A program made the position numbers and the translations under genes. Positions 1 through 9,486 of a DNA stretch of 64,000 bases are shown here, piece after piece. This DNA comes from Clostridiales bacterium Firm_11 (GTDB lineage Bacteria > Bacillota > Clostridia > Christensenellales > Aristaeellaceae). The notes under the pieces were generated by a model. That model saw nothing but the letters and a program-made list of their open reading frames with translations. It did no database searches and was not told where the DNA came from. The stretch's first letter is position 1. Each line of letters starts with the position of its first letter. The DNA lies in assembly GCA_001604105.1 (NCBI GenBank), contig LVAQ01000023.1:1-64000 (forward strand), written 5' to 3'.

Positions 1-332
1 CAACAGCTTACACGCTCTGGGTTCCCATTTTCAATTGTGCGCAAAATATTCTACCTTATCGCGTACATTCCCGAAAGCGAATCCATGCTTCTTCCCAGAA
101 GTCCCCAATATACGGCAGTACGGCATACAGAAAAGGATCGACACGCGTTCATGCCGATCCAAAATAACTTGCCGTCGGTTCCACGCTTTTCCTTCGGCGA
201 TAAACATGATTGCGGCAGCGTTCGCAGGGGAAGTTGAAACGGCATGTCGCAGCATCCTGACGCTAAGCAGGCTTCAGCATCCCTGCGCTTTCCGTTGTGC
301 TGTCCGCACGCATTCCCTTAAGCACAGGTTGC
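1..332. other. Intergenic stretch left of the galactoside operon
   Basis: No convincing gene is visible in these 332 bases. Open frames on both strands are short, have no ribosome binding site and resemble no family I recognise. The only clear structure is a minus-strand terminator hairpin near 131-160. The stretch may include the edge of a neighbour lying outside the window. Confidence 0.4.
131..160 (-). terminator. Rho-independent terminator downstream of lacZ
   Basis: Read on the minus strand, GGATCGGCATG pairs with CGTGTCGATCC (11 pairs, two of them G-U) around an AACG loop and is followed by TTTT. It lies about 170 bases after the beta-galactosidase stop codon and probably ends the galactoside operon transcript. 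Confidence 0.7.
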
Positions 333-3300
333 CTACAAAAGTTCGAGTACAAACGAAAACCGGCATGGTTCCTCGCCATGCAGCCGATAGGGTTCCAGTA
401 CTGGCGCGCCCCAGCTATCATCCCCGCCTACGCCATAACGGCGCATGGCAACATCCAGATACGTGTACGAAGGCGCAGCCAGCTCCTGTTGATGCCTGGC
501 CGCGGTCAATTCCATGTTGCTGTATGGCAGCACGGAGATTTCCAGCGGTTGTTCCTCGCTGCGCACACGCAAGCCAAGTCCCTGTCCATTGCTCACTTTC
601 AACCAGCGAACCCCTGTACGGTTGCCACATGCTTGCGGTTTCAAATAGGGGGTCAGGCTATCCTGTACCGTGGTTTGATGGATGCCCAGCACCGCACCCG
701 AGCGCCTGTCGATGCTGCTCTCCGCGGGGCCATACCCATAATACCGTACCTGAGAAAATGCCTTTGGCATGCGAAAGGAAAGCCCAAAACTTGGAAGATC
801 GGGCAGATCTAGCCCGCCGGAGAAGGCTACTTCCACCCGCACACGGTCTTCCGCGATAACATCATAGGTGGTATCGATGGTCGCGTATGTCAGGGATGGT
901 AGCCCATGGCGGTAGGAAACGCGCAGAATGTTTGCATCGGTTTCCACCGCCGTACATACACATTGGGAAAGCTCGCTGAACGCAAACCACAGCGCCGTTT
1001 CGCTGGCAAAACCATTTCCGGCATCATTATCGGTTGGCGCGCGCCAAAGGCTTAAGCGGGGCGCGTGATTAAGCACAGGCAGCGCGTTCCCTCGCCGGTA
1101 CGAAACCAGCCCTCCCTCCACATAGCTGAACAGCGCCTGACCATGCTTTCCATATGCGCCGATATTTACATCACCCTGTTCAATACGCAAATTCGAACGC
1201 GGGGCATAAGCCGTCACAGCGGGAATGGTACACAGCACCGCCTGTCCATGCATTTGCGCATAGCCCGCCTCTGCCCATGGCATAGCCTGTGCCAGGCACA
1301 GGGTGCAAAGCAGCGCATACTCCCCGGCTTCCATAAACGCGGGCAGCGGCAGAACGATGTGCCTGCGTGTACCGGGGGACACGCGCACATCACGCACTTC
1401 GCCAGATTCAATTTGAACGCCATTCCGCGTCAAAACCCAGGTAAGCATGTAGTGGTTCAAATCGTCAAACAAATGTCGGTTCTCAAGCGTAACGCCCCGC
1501 GCATCAGGTGTGATGCGCACGTTCTGATACAAGAACTTGACCTCTTGCAGCTTCGGGCTGGCGGTTCGGTCGGCAAACAGCAGCCCATTGCCGCAAAAAT
1601 TCCGGTCTGTAGGCTGATCAAAAAAATCACCGCCATATGCCAAGCCTGCTTTATCGCATGGCAGAACCGCGCGCAGTGCCTGATCAATCATATCCCAGAT
1701 GAATCCCCCCTGATACTGGGGGTAACGGTCTTCCAAAGCCACATAATCACACAGTCCCCCGCAACTGTTGCCCATCGCGTGGCTGTACTCACACAGGAGA
1801 AAAGGTTTCTCCCGATGGGTTTCAAGCCACGCGGCAACATCAGCCGCGGCAATGTACATCTGGCTTTCCACATCGCTTGTCGCAGGGTAACGGCGGTCAT
1901 GGAAAACGCCCTCGTAGTGAATCGGACGAGTTGGATCCCGCTGCCGCATGAATTCTGCCATCTGAAACAGGATGCTTCCGCCGTAGCTTTCATTGCCGCA
2001 GCTCCATAGAAGCACTGATGGATGGTTTTTGTCCCGCTCCAGCATGGAACGGGCACGGTCGATGCAGGCTTCCAGCCACACATCATGGCCATTGGGCACC
2101 ACCCAGGACGGTTGCACCTGCCCCAGCTTCATCCATGAACCATGGCTTTCCAGGTTGGTTTCATCAATCAGGTATATCCCATAGCGGTCGCAGAGGCGAT
2201 ACCAACGGCTGTCATTGGGATAGTGGCAGGTGCGCACGGCATTGATGTTGTTGCATTTCAGCGTCTCAATATCCCAGCGCATTTCCGCTTCTGTCAGCAC
2301 GCGCCCCGTCTTGTCGGAAAACTCATGCCGATTGACGCCATGCAATAGCAGGCGTTTGCCATTGAGCAGCAGGATGCCCGCTTTGATTTCTACACGACGG
2401 AAGCCCACTTGGGTCTGTGCGACTTCCACAAGTCTGCCACCTTCATCGCGAAGGGTCAGGCGAAAGGTGTAGAGTAAAGGGTTTTCTGCGCTCCATAACA
2501 TCGGGTTTTCGATCATACGTTGCAGTGTCATTTGCGCAACGGCCTTCGTTTCCGTACAATCCACCACCGCGCCGTTCGCATCCAGAAGTTCCGTCTTCAA
2601 TGCTATCTCATCCATCGGCAAGCGGAGCGACAACACAGCCGTAAAAGATGCGTTTTTCATGTCCTCATCCGGCACGGCTTGGATAAAAACATCCTCCACA
2701 TGCGCCCGCGGCTCGGCACGCAGTTCCACACTGCGAAAAATCCCTGAGAACCGCCAAAAGTCCTGATCTTCAATCCAGGACGCGCTGGAGAACCGATACA
2801 CCTCAATCGCCAGTTTATTATCACCAGCCGTAACCGCACGCGTCAAATCAAATCGCGAGGGGGTGAACCCATCCTCCGCATAACCGAGCAAAACACCGTT
2901 CAGCCAAACATAACAGGCGCTTTCCACCCCATGCAGCGTAAGCGTGATGCGATGTCCTTCCCATGCCTCCGGAACCGAAAAATGCGTCACATAGCAGCCA
3001 ACCGGGTTGTAGCGCTTGGGAACCTCCGGCGGTCGCAGTGTTTCACGTCCATCCCAAGGGTATTGGGTGTTAACATAATGGGGTATACCGTACCCCTGTA
3101 GTTGGATGTGTGCGGGCACATCAATCAGCGGCCAAGTGCTGCAATCAAACTCCGGTTGTTCAAACCCCAACGGACGCCCTTCCGGCGTATCCGCGTAGGC
3201 AAACCGCCAGCGACCATCAAGGCACAGGCTTAGGCTGCTGTGCTCACGCTCTGCCTCCGCCAGACTTGCAAAGGTATCATGATCGGAGACCGCAGGCATT

Positions 3301-3362
3301 CTGCCAACGGCAAATATGCGCGGATCTGTCAGATAGCCCATGTCATAAGGGATTGTATCCAT
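333..3362 (-). CDS. lacZ: Beta-galactosidase, GH2 family
   Basis: This 1009-residue protein should hydrolyse terminal beta-galactosides such as lactose in the cytoplasm; no signal peptide is seen. The order is GH2 sugar-binding domain (about 40-220), Ig-like domain, TIM barrel and C-terminal beta-sandwich, and the length matches long LacZ enzymes. The acid/base is Glu458 in SCGNES and the nucleophile is Glu525 in LCEYSHAMGNS. The ATG follows an AAAGGAGAGG site. It is the last gene of the operon, 16 bases after the GH36 gene, so transport and cleavage of galactosides are cotranscribed. Family assignment is secure; the exact substrate is inferred. Confidence 0.95.
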   Translation of the reverse strand: MDTIPYDMGYLTDPRIFAVGRMPAVSDHDTFASLAEAEREHSSLSLCLDGRWRFAYADTPEGRPLGFEQPEFDCSTWPLIDVPAHIQLQGYGIPHYVNTQYPWDGRETLRPPEVPKRYNPVGCYVTHFSVPEAWEGHRITLTLHGVESACYVWLNGVLLGYAEDGFTPSRFDLTRAVTAGDNKLAIEVYRFSSASWIEDQDFWRFSGIFRSVELRAEPRAHVEDVFIQAVPDEDMKNASFTAVLSLRLPMDEIALKTELLDANGAVVDCTETKAVAQMTLQRMIENPMLWSAENPLLYTFRLTLRDEGGRLVEVAQTQVGFRRVEIKAGILLLNGKRLLLHGVNRHEFSDKTGRVLTEAEMRWDIETLKCNNINAVRTCHYPNDSRWYRLCDRYGIYLIDETNLESHGSWMKLGQVQPSWVVPNGHDVWLEACIDRARSMLERDKNHPSVLLWSCGNESYGGSILFQMAEFMRQRDPTRPIHYEGVFHDRRYPATSDVESQMYIAAADVAAWLETHREKPFLLCEYSHAMGNSCGGLCDYVALEDRYPQYQGGFIWDMIDQALRAVLPCDKAGLAYGGDFFDQPTDRNFCGNGLLFADRTASPKLQEVKFLYQNVRITPDARGVTLENRHLFDDLNHYMLTWVLTRNGVQIESGEVRDVRVSPGTRRHIVLPLPAFMEAGEYALLCTLCLAQAMPWAEAGYAQMHGQAVLCTIPAVTAYAPRSNLRIEQGDVNIGAYGKHGQALFSYVEGGLVSYRRGNALPVLNHAPRLSLWRAPTDNDAGNGFASETALWFAFSELSQCVCTAVETDANILRVSYRHGLPSLTYATIDTTYDVIAEDRVRVEVAFSGGLDLPDLPSFGLSFRMPKAFSQVRYYGYGPAESSIDRRSGAVLGIHQTTVQDSLTPYLKPQACGNRTGVRWLKVSNGQGLGLRVRSEEQPLEISVLPYSNMELTAARHQQELAAPSYTYLDVAMRRYGVGGDDSWGAPVLEPYRLHGEEPCRFSFVLELL

Positions 3363-3378
3363 CGGGTGTTCCTCTCCT

Positions 3379-5070
3379 TTATGGAAGTGCTGGGCGGCTT
3401 TCAGCCTGGCGCTGATCGCCCTGCGGCGAGCGCAGCCATTTGCCGGCCATCATATCAATCGCCATCTGGTTGTCCCTGCCCCCCTGCCGATAACGCAGGG
3501 TAAGAATATCCCCGGCCAACTCCACCGACTGGATGCACGCTTCATCCGCATTCAGGCGCGAAAGAAGCTGCGTGCGCTGTTGTGTTCCATAGTGAGAAAC
3601 GTCATCTGATGTGAAGAGGAGTCCCCCGCAAAGGCAGTTGATCTGTGCAAGAATATCTTTTTGCGCCGCTGTCAATGCAAGCCCGCCCTCCCGCAGCAGA
3701 AACACATCCGGATCATTGAGGAAAGCGCGGCCATGGAGCTGCCTGCGAAACACTGTATTGAGAATCGTGTTCTTTGTGGATATGCGCTCGCGGTGCATAC
3801 TGTTTTCATGGGGTTCATCATCCCATGAAAGGCTTACATCACAGCCAATGCGGCAATAATCCACTTTGCCAAAAGCAGCGCCCAAGGGTACCCCGCATCC
3901 GATGATGCGCTTATCGCCCACACATGCGCGCAGAAAATCCATCGCTTCGCACATGATCTGCCCCCTCGTTTTTCTGGGGCGCGGCTGCACGCAGGCGGCA
4001 TAAAGAAAATCGAGCTTCACCAGTCCATAGCCCCATTGGTTTAGCACCACATCAAACACGTTTGCAAGGTAGTCCAGCACCTGCGGGTTACACACATCCA
4101 GTGCGTAAAAACCGCCCCAGTTGCTGCCACAGCATACGGGCTTTCTTTCGTCGTCCTGTACCAGCCATTGCGGATGTTCAGCTGCCAGCCGGGAGTCCTT
4201 TTGGGCGCAGAAAGGCGCCAGCCAAAGCCCGGGGGTCATGCCCTGCGCGATGATCGCATCCGCCACGGGTTTCATGCCTTCCGGAAACTTGCGCCTGTCT
4301 ACCGCTAACCAATCGCCGACCGCCGTTTGATAGCCGTCATCGATCTGGAAAACATCAAACGGATAGGGAAACGCAGCCATCGCTTGCAGGTTGTGCGTGA
4401 CCACCTGCCAATCGATATGCTCATAATGCTGGTACCACGTTGTATAGCCGGTGCTGCGGGGCAGCGACGGCTTTATGATGCCCATCTGCGCAAAATACAG
4501 ATCAAAAACCTGCTGCTCCTTGCCCTCGCAAAGGCAAAGATCAAACGCCTCATAGGGCGCGTCGATCAGCAGGTTCTCGCAATCCTTTTCCATGGTAACG
4601 GTATTTTCATCCGCGTGAACGTAGATGGCTGTAAAGCCGCTGCGCTCACTGAGCGAACCAAAGAACCGCAATGACTCACCCCGGCGTATATAAGCATAGG
4701 TGAATCCGTGCGGTTGCGGATACCGCGCAAATCGATAATCCCCATAGCGATCCAGATGATTGGATTGTATCAACGCGTCCGGCACCAGCGTCAGGCCAGG
4801 CATCATTTGGTGGATATCCATCTCATGACTGTCTGTCCACGATTGATAGCCATTCAGAAAAATGCTGTCGTCCGGCGTGAACGTATGGTGGAACGTTGCT
4901 ACTGCGTTACGCAGTAGCATTGGCTGTTTGGGGCATAGGGTAATCGTCAGGCGCTGCACACCTTCGTGAACGCAGATGTCCAGCGCCGCGTTGTTGTCTC
5001 CTTGGCCTGTGCGATAGCTCTCCTCGATGCCATTAACACTGTAGTCGATTGTCAGGGCGTATTGCTGCAT
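3379..5070 (-). CDS. Alpha-galactosidase, GH36 family
   Basis: The 563-residue enzyme is predicted to remove alpha-1,6-linked galactose from melibiose or raffinose-type sugars in the cytoplasm. A beta-rich N-terminal part precedes a (beta/alpha)8 barrel that begins near residue 205. The GH36 nucleophile is Asp354 in VKLDFLYA and the acid/base is Asp411 in RIGCDVSLSWDD. FQIDDGYQ near 241-248 is another family hallmark. It is shorter than the roughly 730-residue tetrameric GH36 enzymes. With the adjacent beta-galactosidase and sugar transporter it forms a galactoside-use operon. The ATG has only a distant GGAGT site, so initiation may be weak or translationally coupled. Confidence 0.9.
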   Translation of the reverse strand: MQQYALTIDYSVNGIEESYRTGQGDNNAALDICVHEGVQRLTITLCPKQPMLLRNAVATFHHTFTPDDSIFLNGYQSWTDSHEMDIHQMMPGLTLVPDALIQSNHLDRYGDYRFARYPQPHGFTYAYIRRGESLRFFGSLSERSGFTAIYVHADENTVTMEKDCENLLIDAPYEAFDLCLCEGKEQQVFDLYFAQMGIIKPSLPRSTGYTTWYQHYEHIDWQVVTHNLQAMAAFPYPFDVFQIDDGYQTAVGDWLAVDRRKFPEGMKPVADAIIAQGMTPGLWLAPFCAQKDSRLAAEHPQWLVQDDERKPVCCGSNWGGFYALDVCNPQVLDYLANVFDVVLNQWGYGLVKLDFLYAACVQPRPRKTRGQIMCEAMDFLRACVGDKRIIGCGVPLGAAFGKVDYCRIGCDVSLSWDDEPHENSMHRERISTKNTILNTVFRRQLHGRAFLNDPDVFLLREGGLALTAAQKDILAQINCLCGGLLFTSDDVSHYGTQQRTQLLSRLNADEACIQSVELAGDILTLRYRQGGRDNQMAIDMMAGKWLRSPQGDQRQAESRPALP

Positions 5071-5212
5071 GGTTATGATACCGACTCCTTACCAGTTACT
5101 AGCCATGGATGCTTCTCTGCCGGTTGGGTTGATGGCAAACCGCTTGCCGCATCCTCTCGCCGTTTCCTATGGCGCACTGTGGCGCGGCACCTATGGCGTG
5201 TCATATCCTCTA

Positions 5213-6058
5213 TCAACCTTTTACCGCGGCGCCGATGGTCATGGCTCGCTCCACCTGCTCGCTGAAGATCACATACACCAGTATGGCGGGGATGCTGGCA
5301 ATGGTCATGGTTGCGCCCATGCTGCCCCAATCCGTCGTAAACTGTCCTTGGAAGAACAGCACGCCCAAGGGCAACGTCTTCAGCTTCGCAACGCCGCCCA
5401 CCAGCACATTGGCAAGAATGAATTCATTCCATGAGGCCAAAAACACGTAGATGACGATGGTGATGGTAGCCGGACTCACCAGCGGCGCGATGATGTGCAA
5501 AAAAGTCTGGTAGATATTCGCGCCGTCAATGCATGCCGCTTCTTCCATCTCCTTGGGGATCCCTTGAAAAAAACCAAAGTATACCATGGTGGCAAATGAC
5601 AGGTTAATGGCGGCATACGGCAGAATCAGCGACCAGCGGGTACCCAGCAGCCCCAGTTGGTTTACGGTCTGCACCACAGGGATCATGATCGCCTGTACAG
5701 GAATAAACATGCCCAGCGCCACATACGTACGCACGCTCCGGCTGAACGGCCAGCGCAGGCGGGATATCGCAAAGGTGAACAGGAGCGCACAGAAAATGGT
5801 CACCAGCACGGTGCCAGCGCCTACAAGCAGGCTGTTCTTGAAAAACAGCGGCACATCATACTGCGTCCAGGCATTGACATAGTTGCCCCATTGCCACGTG
5901 GCTGGCAATCCAAAAGGATTGCTTACAAAGATTTCCTCATTGCTCTTTAAGGAGTAGAATATCATCCACAGCAAAGGGTAGAGTGACACAAGCGCATACA
6001 GCCACAGGCATATTGAGAAGATCTTTGCACCCATACTCTGTTTTCTGCTTGTTTTCAT
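5213..6058 (-). CDS. Sugar ABC transporter permease, MalG type
   Basis: This 281-residue inner-membrane protein is one of two permease subunits of a CUT1-type sugar importer. It has about six membrane segments and the EAA loop, here EEAACIDGANIYQTFLHI near residues 170-188, which contacts the ATPase. The start codon follows GGGAGG and overlaps the stop of the partner permease by ATGA, so the two are translationally coupled. No MsmK/MalK-type ATPase gene is present nearby; such transporters in Bacillota often share an ATPase encoded elsewhere. Substrate is inferred from the neighbouring galactosidases. Confidence 0.92.
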   Translation of the reverse strand: MKTSRKQSMGAKIFSICLWLYALVSLYPLLWMIFYSLKSNEEIFVSNPFGLPATWQWGNYVNAWTQYDVPLFFKNSLLVGAGTVLVTIFCALLFTFAISRLRWPFSRSVRTYVALGMFIPVQAIMIPVVQTVNQLGLLGTRWSLILPYAAINLSFATMVYFGFFQGIPKEMEEAACIDGANIYQTFLHIIAPLVSPATITIVIYVFLASWNEFILANVLVGGVAKLKTLPLGVLFFQGQFTTDWGSMGATMTIASIPAILVYVIFSEQVERAMTIGAAVKG

Positions 6059-6963
6059 GGTTTTCCTCCCGCAAGCCGCCGTAGTTGTTTCGCTTCACGA
6101 TCTCGAAAAAGGTAATTCAGCAACAGGATCACCGCGAGGCACTCCAGCACCAACACCGCCGCCGCCGCCAGTCCATAGCCATATCGGTGGCTCACAAACG
6201 CCGCACGATACATGATATACGTAAGCGTATGTGTTGCGGTTCCGGGGCCGCCGCCTGTCATGATCTGGATTTCTGTAAATGCCTTGATACCCCCGGTGAC
6301 CGAAACCAGCAAACAGAAAAAGTAAGTCTCCTTGAGCAATGGGATGGTAACGTGCCAATGCGCCCGCGTAGCGGATGCGCCGTCGATCTCCGCCGCTTCA
6401 TAATACTCCGTGGAGATGGACTTGATGCCCGCAACAATCAGCGCAAACTGGTACCCCATCCATTGCCAGGCGTTCACAAAAGCGAGGGCATAAATCGCCC
6501 CATAGCGCGAACCCAGCCAGTTTTGCCGGGAATCGGAACCCACCGCGCGCAGCAGTGCATTGAGCAGTCCGTTATCCGCATCCAGGATGGATGTCCATAG
6601 CTGGCACACAACCGTAACAGATAAAACCACGGGTATAAAATAAGCCGTCCTGAAGAACTTACGAAAAGGCATCCAACGGTCGGATACAGCGATGGCGAAA
6701 ATCGAAGCAAAAAAAAGCTGGTAGACGGTGATGACCAGCGCAAATTTGAAGCCATTTGCGTTGGCGGTAGCAAACGTGGAGGAAGAAAACAGTTTGCTGT
6801 AATTCTCAACCCCTGTAAAAACCGCCGTGCCCACGCCGTTCCAATCAAAAAAACTATAATAAAATACCTTCAGGATCGATGAAAACACGAATATCGTAAA
6901 CAATCCAAGCGTTGGTGTAATAAATAGAATGATTGCCAGTGGGTTAGACAAATATCGTTTCAC
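6055..6963 (-). CDS. Sugar ABC transporter permease, MalF type
   Basis: This 302-residue membrane protein is the second permease of the galactoside importer. It has an N-terminal membrane anchor, a typical binding-protein-dependent transport core and the EAA motif EAAEIDGASATRAHWHV near residues 190-206. Translation appears to start at GTG: GGAGGTGCGAT precedes it, and the nearby ATG is out of frame and runs into a stop. The gene lies 186 bases downstream of the binding-protein gene, with a strong hairpin between, an arrangement that usually lowers permease output relative to the binding protein. Confidence 0.92.
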   Translation of the reverse strand: MKRYLSNPLAIILFITPTLGLFTIFVFSSILKVFYYSFFDWNGVGTAVFTGVENYSKLFSSSTFATANANGFKFALVITVYQLFFASIFAIAVSDRWMPFRKFFRTAYFIPVVLSVTVVCQLWTSILDADNGLLNALLRAVGSDSRQNWLGSRYGAIYALAFVNAWQWMGYQFALIVAGIKSISTEYYEAAEIDGASATRAHWHVTIPLLKETYFFCLLVSVTGGIKAFTEIQIMTGGGPGTATHTLTYIMYRAAFVSHRYGYGLAAAAVLVLECLAVILLLNYLFRDREAKQLRRLAGGKP

Positions 6964-6983
6964 ATCGCACCTCCAACGGGGTA

Positions 6984-7013
6984 GCGCGGAAGGCGGTATT
7001 CCGCCCTCCGCGC
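6984..7013 (-). promoter_or_regulatory. Intercistronic hairpin between binding protein and permeases
   Basis: On the minus-strand transcript GCGCGGAGGGCGG pairs with CCGCCTTCCGCGC (13 pairs including one G-U) around AATA. No U-run follows, so it is more likely an mRNA-stabilising or partial attenuation hairpin than a full terminator. Its place just after the binding-protein gene fits differential expression within a sugar ABC operon. Confidence 0.55.
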
Positions 7014-7149
7014 TTTGATCACCATCGTAACGTCATGTGGCAACAAGCCCGCGCCGCCACGGCGCATCCATCGAAACGTAAGGTTGTGACGCCTGGCGGG
7101 CTTACGCGCATCACGCCGCGGCGATTGGGGCAGGTGAGGCAATCAGGAG

Positions 7150-8409
7150 TTACATCCCCGCCATTACCTCGCCAAGTTCGCTGACAAACTCGTCTACCGT
7201 GTACTGGCCGGATACAAGCGCCTGTGTCCAGGTGCCAATGCTATCCGTAAAGGTAGCGTTAGTCAAACCCCAGGTAAAAGCGGTTGTAGATGTCATAGCG
7301 GGGATCGCGGCTACCAGTTCTTTCATCATAGCGGGCAGCGTGTCGTTCGTCAAGCCCACATCCAGCGCGACCAGGGGATTATTGCGAAGCGTGATTTTCG
7401 CCTCACAGTATTTTTCGGAGATGAAAGCCGCAACTTCTGCCGCAAGGGTCGCGTTAGGCGATGCGGGGTTGACCGCGTAGCCGGAAACAGAGCCGCCGCC
7501 GGCAAATACAGCTTTGCCCGCCTCATAGGAGGCCGCGTCGTAAGCGGGATAGTAGATCCACGTCGCGTCATCGCCCAATGCCTTGGTGGCATCCTCGATG
7601 TACCACTGACCGTTGAGGAACATCGCTGCCTTGCCGGTTTTGAACAGCTCGGATGCCTGATCGTAATTGGTGGTGGTTACGCCGTTCTGGAAGAGTCCCG
7701 CCTGGGTAAGCTCGCTTAGCACAGTAGCCGCGCTCACATAGGCTTCATCAGTAATGCTCGCCGCTCCGGTATCCAGCGCCTTAATGCCGCCTGCGTTGAA
7801 ACGGGTCGCGATGATGTCATACATCGAAGCGGTGATCCAGCCCTCCTGGCCAAACAGCGCAAGAGGAACGATATCCGCGGCGGTGAACACCTCCACGCAA
7901 TGCTTCAGTTCGTCAAACGTCGTGGGAATCTCCAATCCATTGGCGGCGAACAGCGCCTTGTTCACATACAGCAGAACGTACTCCTGCCCAGCGTAGGGGA
8001 ACGCATAAATGTGTCCGTCATCCGCGTACAGGAAGGTTTCGCAGCTGGGATAAACCTTGTCCAGGAATCCCGTGGATTGGGCAACATCATCCAGAACCAT
8101 GATCTGGTTGCTTTCACGGAAGGTGGATAGGATGCCGCTTCCCGTCTGGTAGATATCCGGCAGGTTGCCTGCGGCCGCCAGCGCCAGCAGGGTTGCCCCG
8201 TCATCCTGCGCCTGGGGAATGAGTTCCAACTCCACGTTGGGGAAGGCTTCCGCAAGTTTTTCCACGGCATAATCGTAAGGGACTTTGGTGTCATCATCTG
8301 CATACTGGGCATAGATTTTCAGCACTACCTTATCCTCCGCGGATGCGGCAGTACCCATGGCCATCACCATCAGGATTGCAAGTGCAAGACAGATCGCCTT
8401 TTTAAACAT
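7150..8409 (-). CDS. Extracellular sugar-binding protein of the ABC importer
   Basis: The 419-residue protein is a family 1 solute-binding protein that captures the sugar outside the membrane. The N-terminus (MFKKAICLALAILMVMAMG) is a signal peptide with cleavage likely after ASA near residue 24; no lipobox cysteine is present. A start at 8409 is chosen because TAGGAGG lies just upstream, whereas the longer frame to 8454 lacks a site. It is the first gene of the galactoside operon and faces two AraC regulator genes, which probably control it. A galactoside ligand is inferred from the operon's two galactosidases. Confidence 0.92.
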   Translation of the reverse strand: MFKKAICLALAILMVMAMGTAASAEDKVVLKIYAQYADDDTKVPYDYAVEKLAEAFPNVELELIPQAQDDGATLLALAAAGNLPDIYQTGSGILSTFRESNQIMVLDDVAQSTGFLDKVYPSCETFLYADDGHIYAFPYAGQEYVLLYVNKALFAANGLEIPTTFDELKHCVEVFTAADIVPLALFGQEGWITASMYDIIATRFNAGGIKALDTGAASITDEAYVSAATVLSELTQAGLFQNGVTTTNYDQASELFKTGKAAMFLNGQWYIEDATKALGDDATWIYYPAYDAASYEAGKAVFAGGGSVSGYAVNPASPNATLAAEVAAFISEKYCEAKITLRNNPLVALDVGLTNDTLPAMMKELVAAIPAMTSTTAFTWGLTNATFTDSIGTWTQALVSGQYTVDEFVSELGEVMAGM

Positions 8410-8452
8410 TTCAACGCCTCCTATATCCATTTTGGGGGTTCCTGATGTGCTC

Positions 8453-8458
8453 ATTATA
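8453..8458 (-). promoter_or_regulatory. -10 element of the galactoside operon promoter
   Basis: TATAAT on the minus strand lies 44 bases before the binding-protein start. At 17-bp spacing the -35 position reads TATTCA, a poor match. A good -10 with a weak -35 fits a promoter that needs an activator, consistent with the AraC genes transcribed the other way. Confidence 0.45.
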
Positions 8459-8589
8459 GTGAAAATCGCCCAGGATGAATAGGGACAAAGCTTAAAACGG
8501 CTTATACTTTTTTAACATTTTCTGCTTGACAGTAGCTGCAATAGCACGATTTCATATATAATATGGGATGAAAGGCGGTAGATGCATCT

Positions 8590-9486
8590 ATGTACCTGAG
8601 CGCCAATTCCAACAAAACATGCTTTGAAATGCAATCCACCACGCTGTGGACTTCCGGTTCCGTCTCCGAACACACGATGGACAGCGATATGATCCGCCTG
8701 TTATATGCGGCGGAAGGTGTATGCAGCTATCAATGCGCAGGCGTCACCGGCACGCTCCAGGGGGATCGCATGCTGTTGCTGCGGGGTGCCTTGCGTTATC
8801 AGCTCATACCGGATAGCGGCAACACATCCCTGACCTGTATTGATATCCGCACGACGCATGCTTCCGATGGTGTGATGACGATAGCGCAGATGGAAGCCGC
8901 CTACGCGATGCTTCATCAATACCTGCAAAGCAACGTAAAAGTACTTCCTTTTCAGGACTGCACATCCGTAATCCTGAGTCTTTTGCGGCTGTTGACAAGC
9001 TTATCTGTCATCAAAACCGAAGATCGCCGCATCTTTTCCGGCAACCTGATTGGCCTGCTGCTGGAATCGGTTATGCTCGTTCATCAGGAGAACATATATC
9101 CCACCTTTGGCCGGAATCCGCATGTACGTAAGGCACTTCAATTCCTTCACGAAAACTACGCCCTTCCCATCACCGCCGAAGACGCGGCTCGCGCAGCGGG
9201 CATCCATCCGGTATACCTGTCCCGTCTCTTTTATGCGGAAAACGGCGTCCATCTACGCGATTACCTGACGCGGCTGCGCATTGAGCGCGCCAAGACGCAG
9301 CTCGCCCGTACGCGCCTGCCCATACAAACCGTCGCCACGCGCTGCGGTTTTTCCACCCACCCCTACTTCACACGTGTATTCCTACGGAAAACCGGCATCA
9401 CCCCGCAGGAATACCGCCATACCTATGACATCACCTGTGATTATGGCAACTACGAAAAACACATCCGCCGGGAGGTGAATGAATGA
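8590..9486 (+). CDS. AraC-family regulator, first of an overlapping pair
   Basis: The 298-residue protein carries an N-terminal sensory region with no clear cupin motif and a C-terminal AraC DNA-binding domain from about residue 190. Two helix-turn-helix units are visible: EDAARAAGIHPVYLSRLF and VATRCGFSTHPYFTRVF, ending in the GITPQEYR signature. It is divergent from the galactoside operon and overlaps the next AraC gene by four bases. It probably activates the operon in response to a galactoside. A TATAAT at 8557-8562 lies upstream but has no well-spaced -35; the ribosome site (AAAGGCGG) is 15 bases away. Confidence 0.88.
   Translation: MYLSANSNKTCFEMQSTTLWTSGSVSEHTMDSDMIRLLYAAEGVCSYQCAGVTGTLQGDRMLLLRGALRYQLIPDSGNTSLTCIDIRTTHASDGVMTIAQMEAAYAMLHQYLQSNVKVLPFQDCTSVILSLLRLLTSLSVIKTEDRRIFSGNLIGLLLESVMLVHQENIYPTFGRNPHVRKALQFLHENYALPITAEDAARAAGIHPVYLSRLFYAENGVHLRDYLTRLRIERAKTQLARTRLPIQTVATRCGFSTHPYFTRVFLRKTGITPQEYRHTYDITCDYGNYEKHIRREVNE

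Noticed and set aside
35..859. A 274-residue plus-strand frame at the left edge
   Set aside because: It runs antisense into the well-supported beta-galactosidase gene and has no recognisable protein features.
8526..8562. TTGACA and TATAAT as a promoter for the first AraC gene
   Set aside because: The hexamers are 25 bp apart, too far for a sigma-A promoter; only the -10 is plausible.
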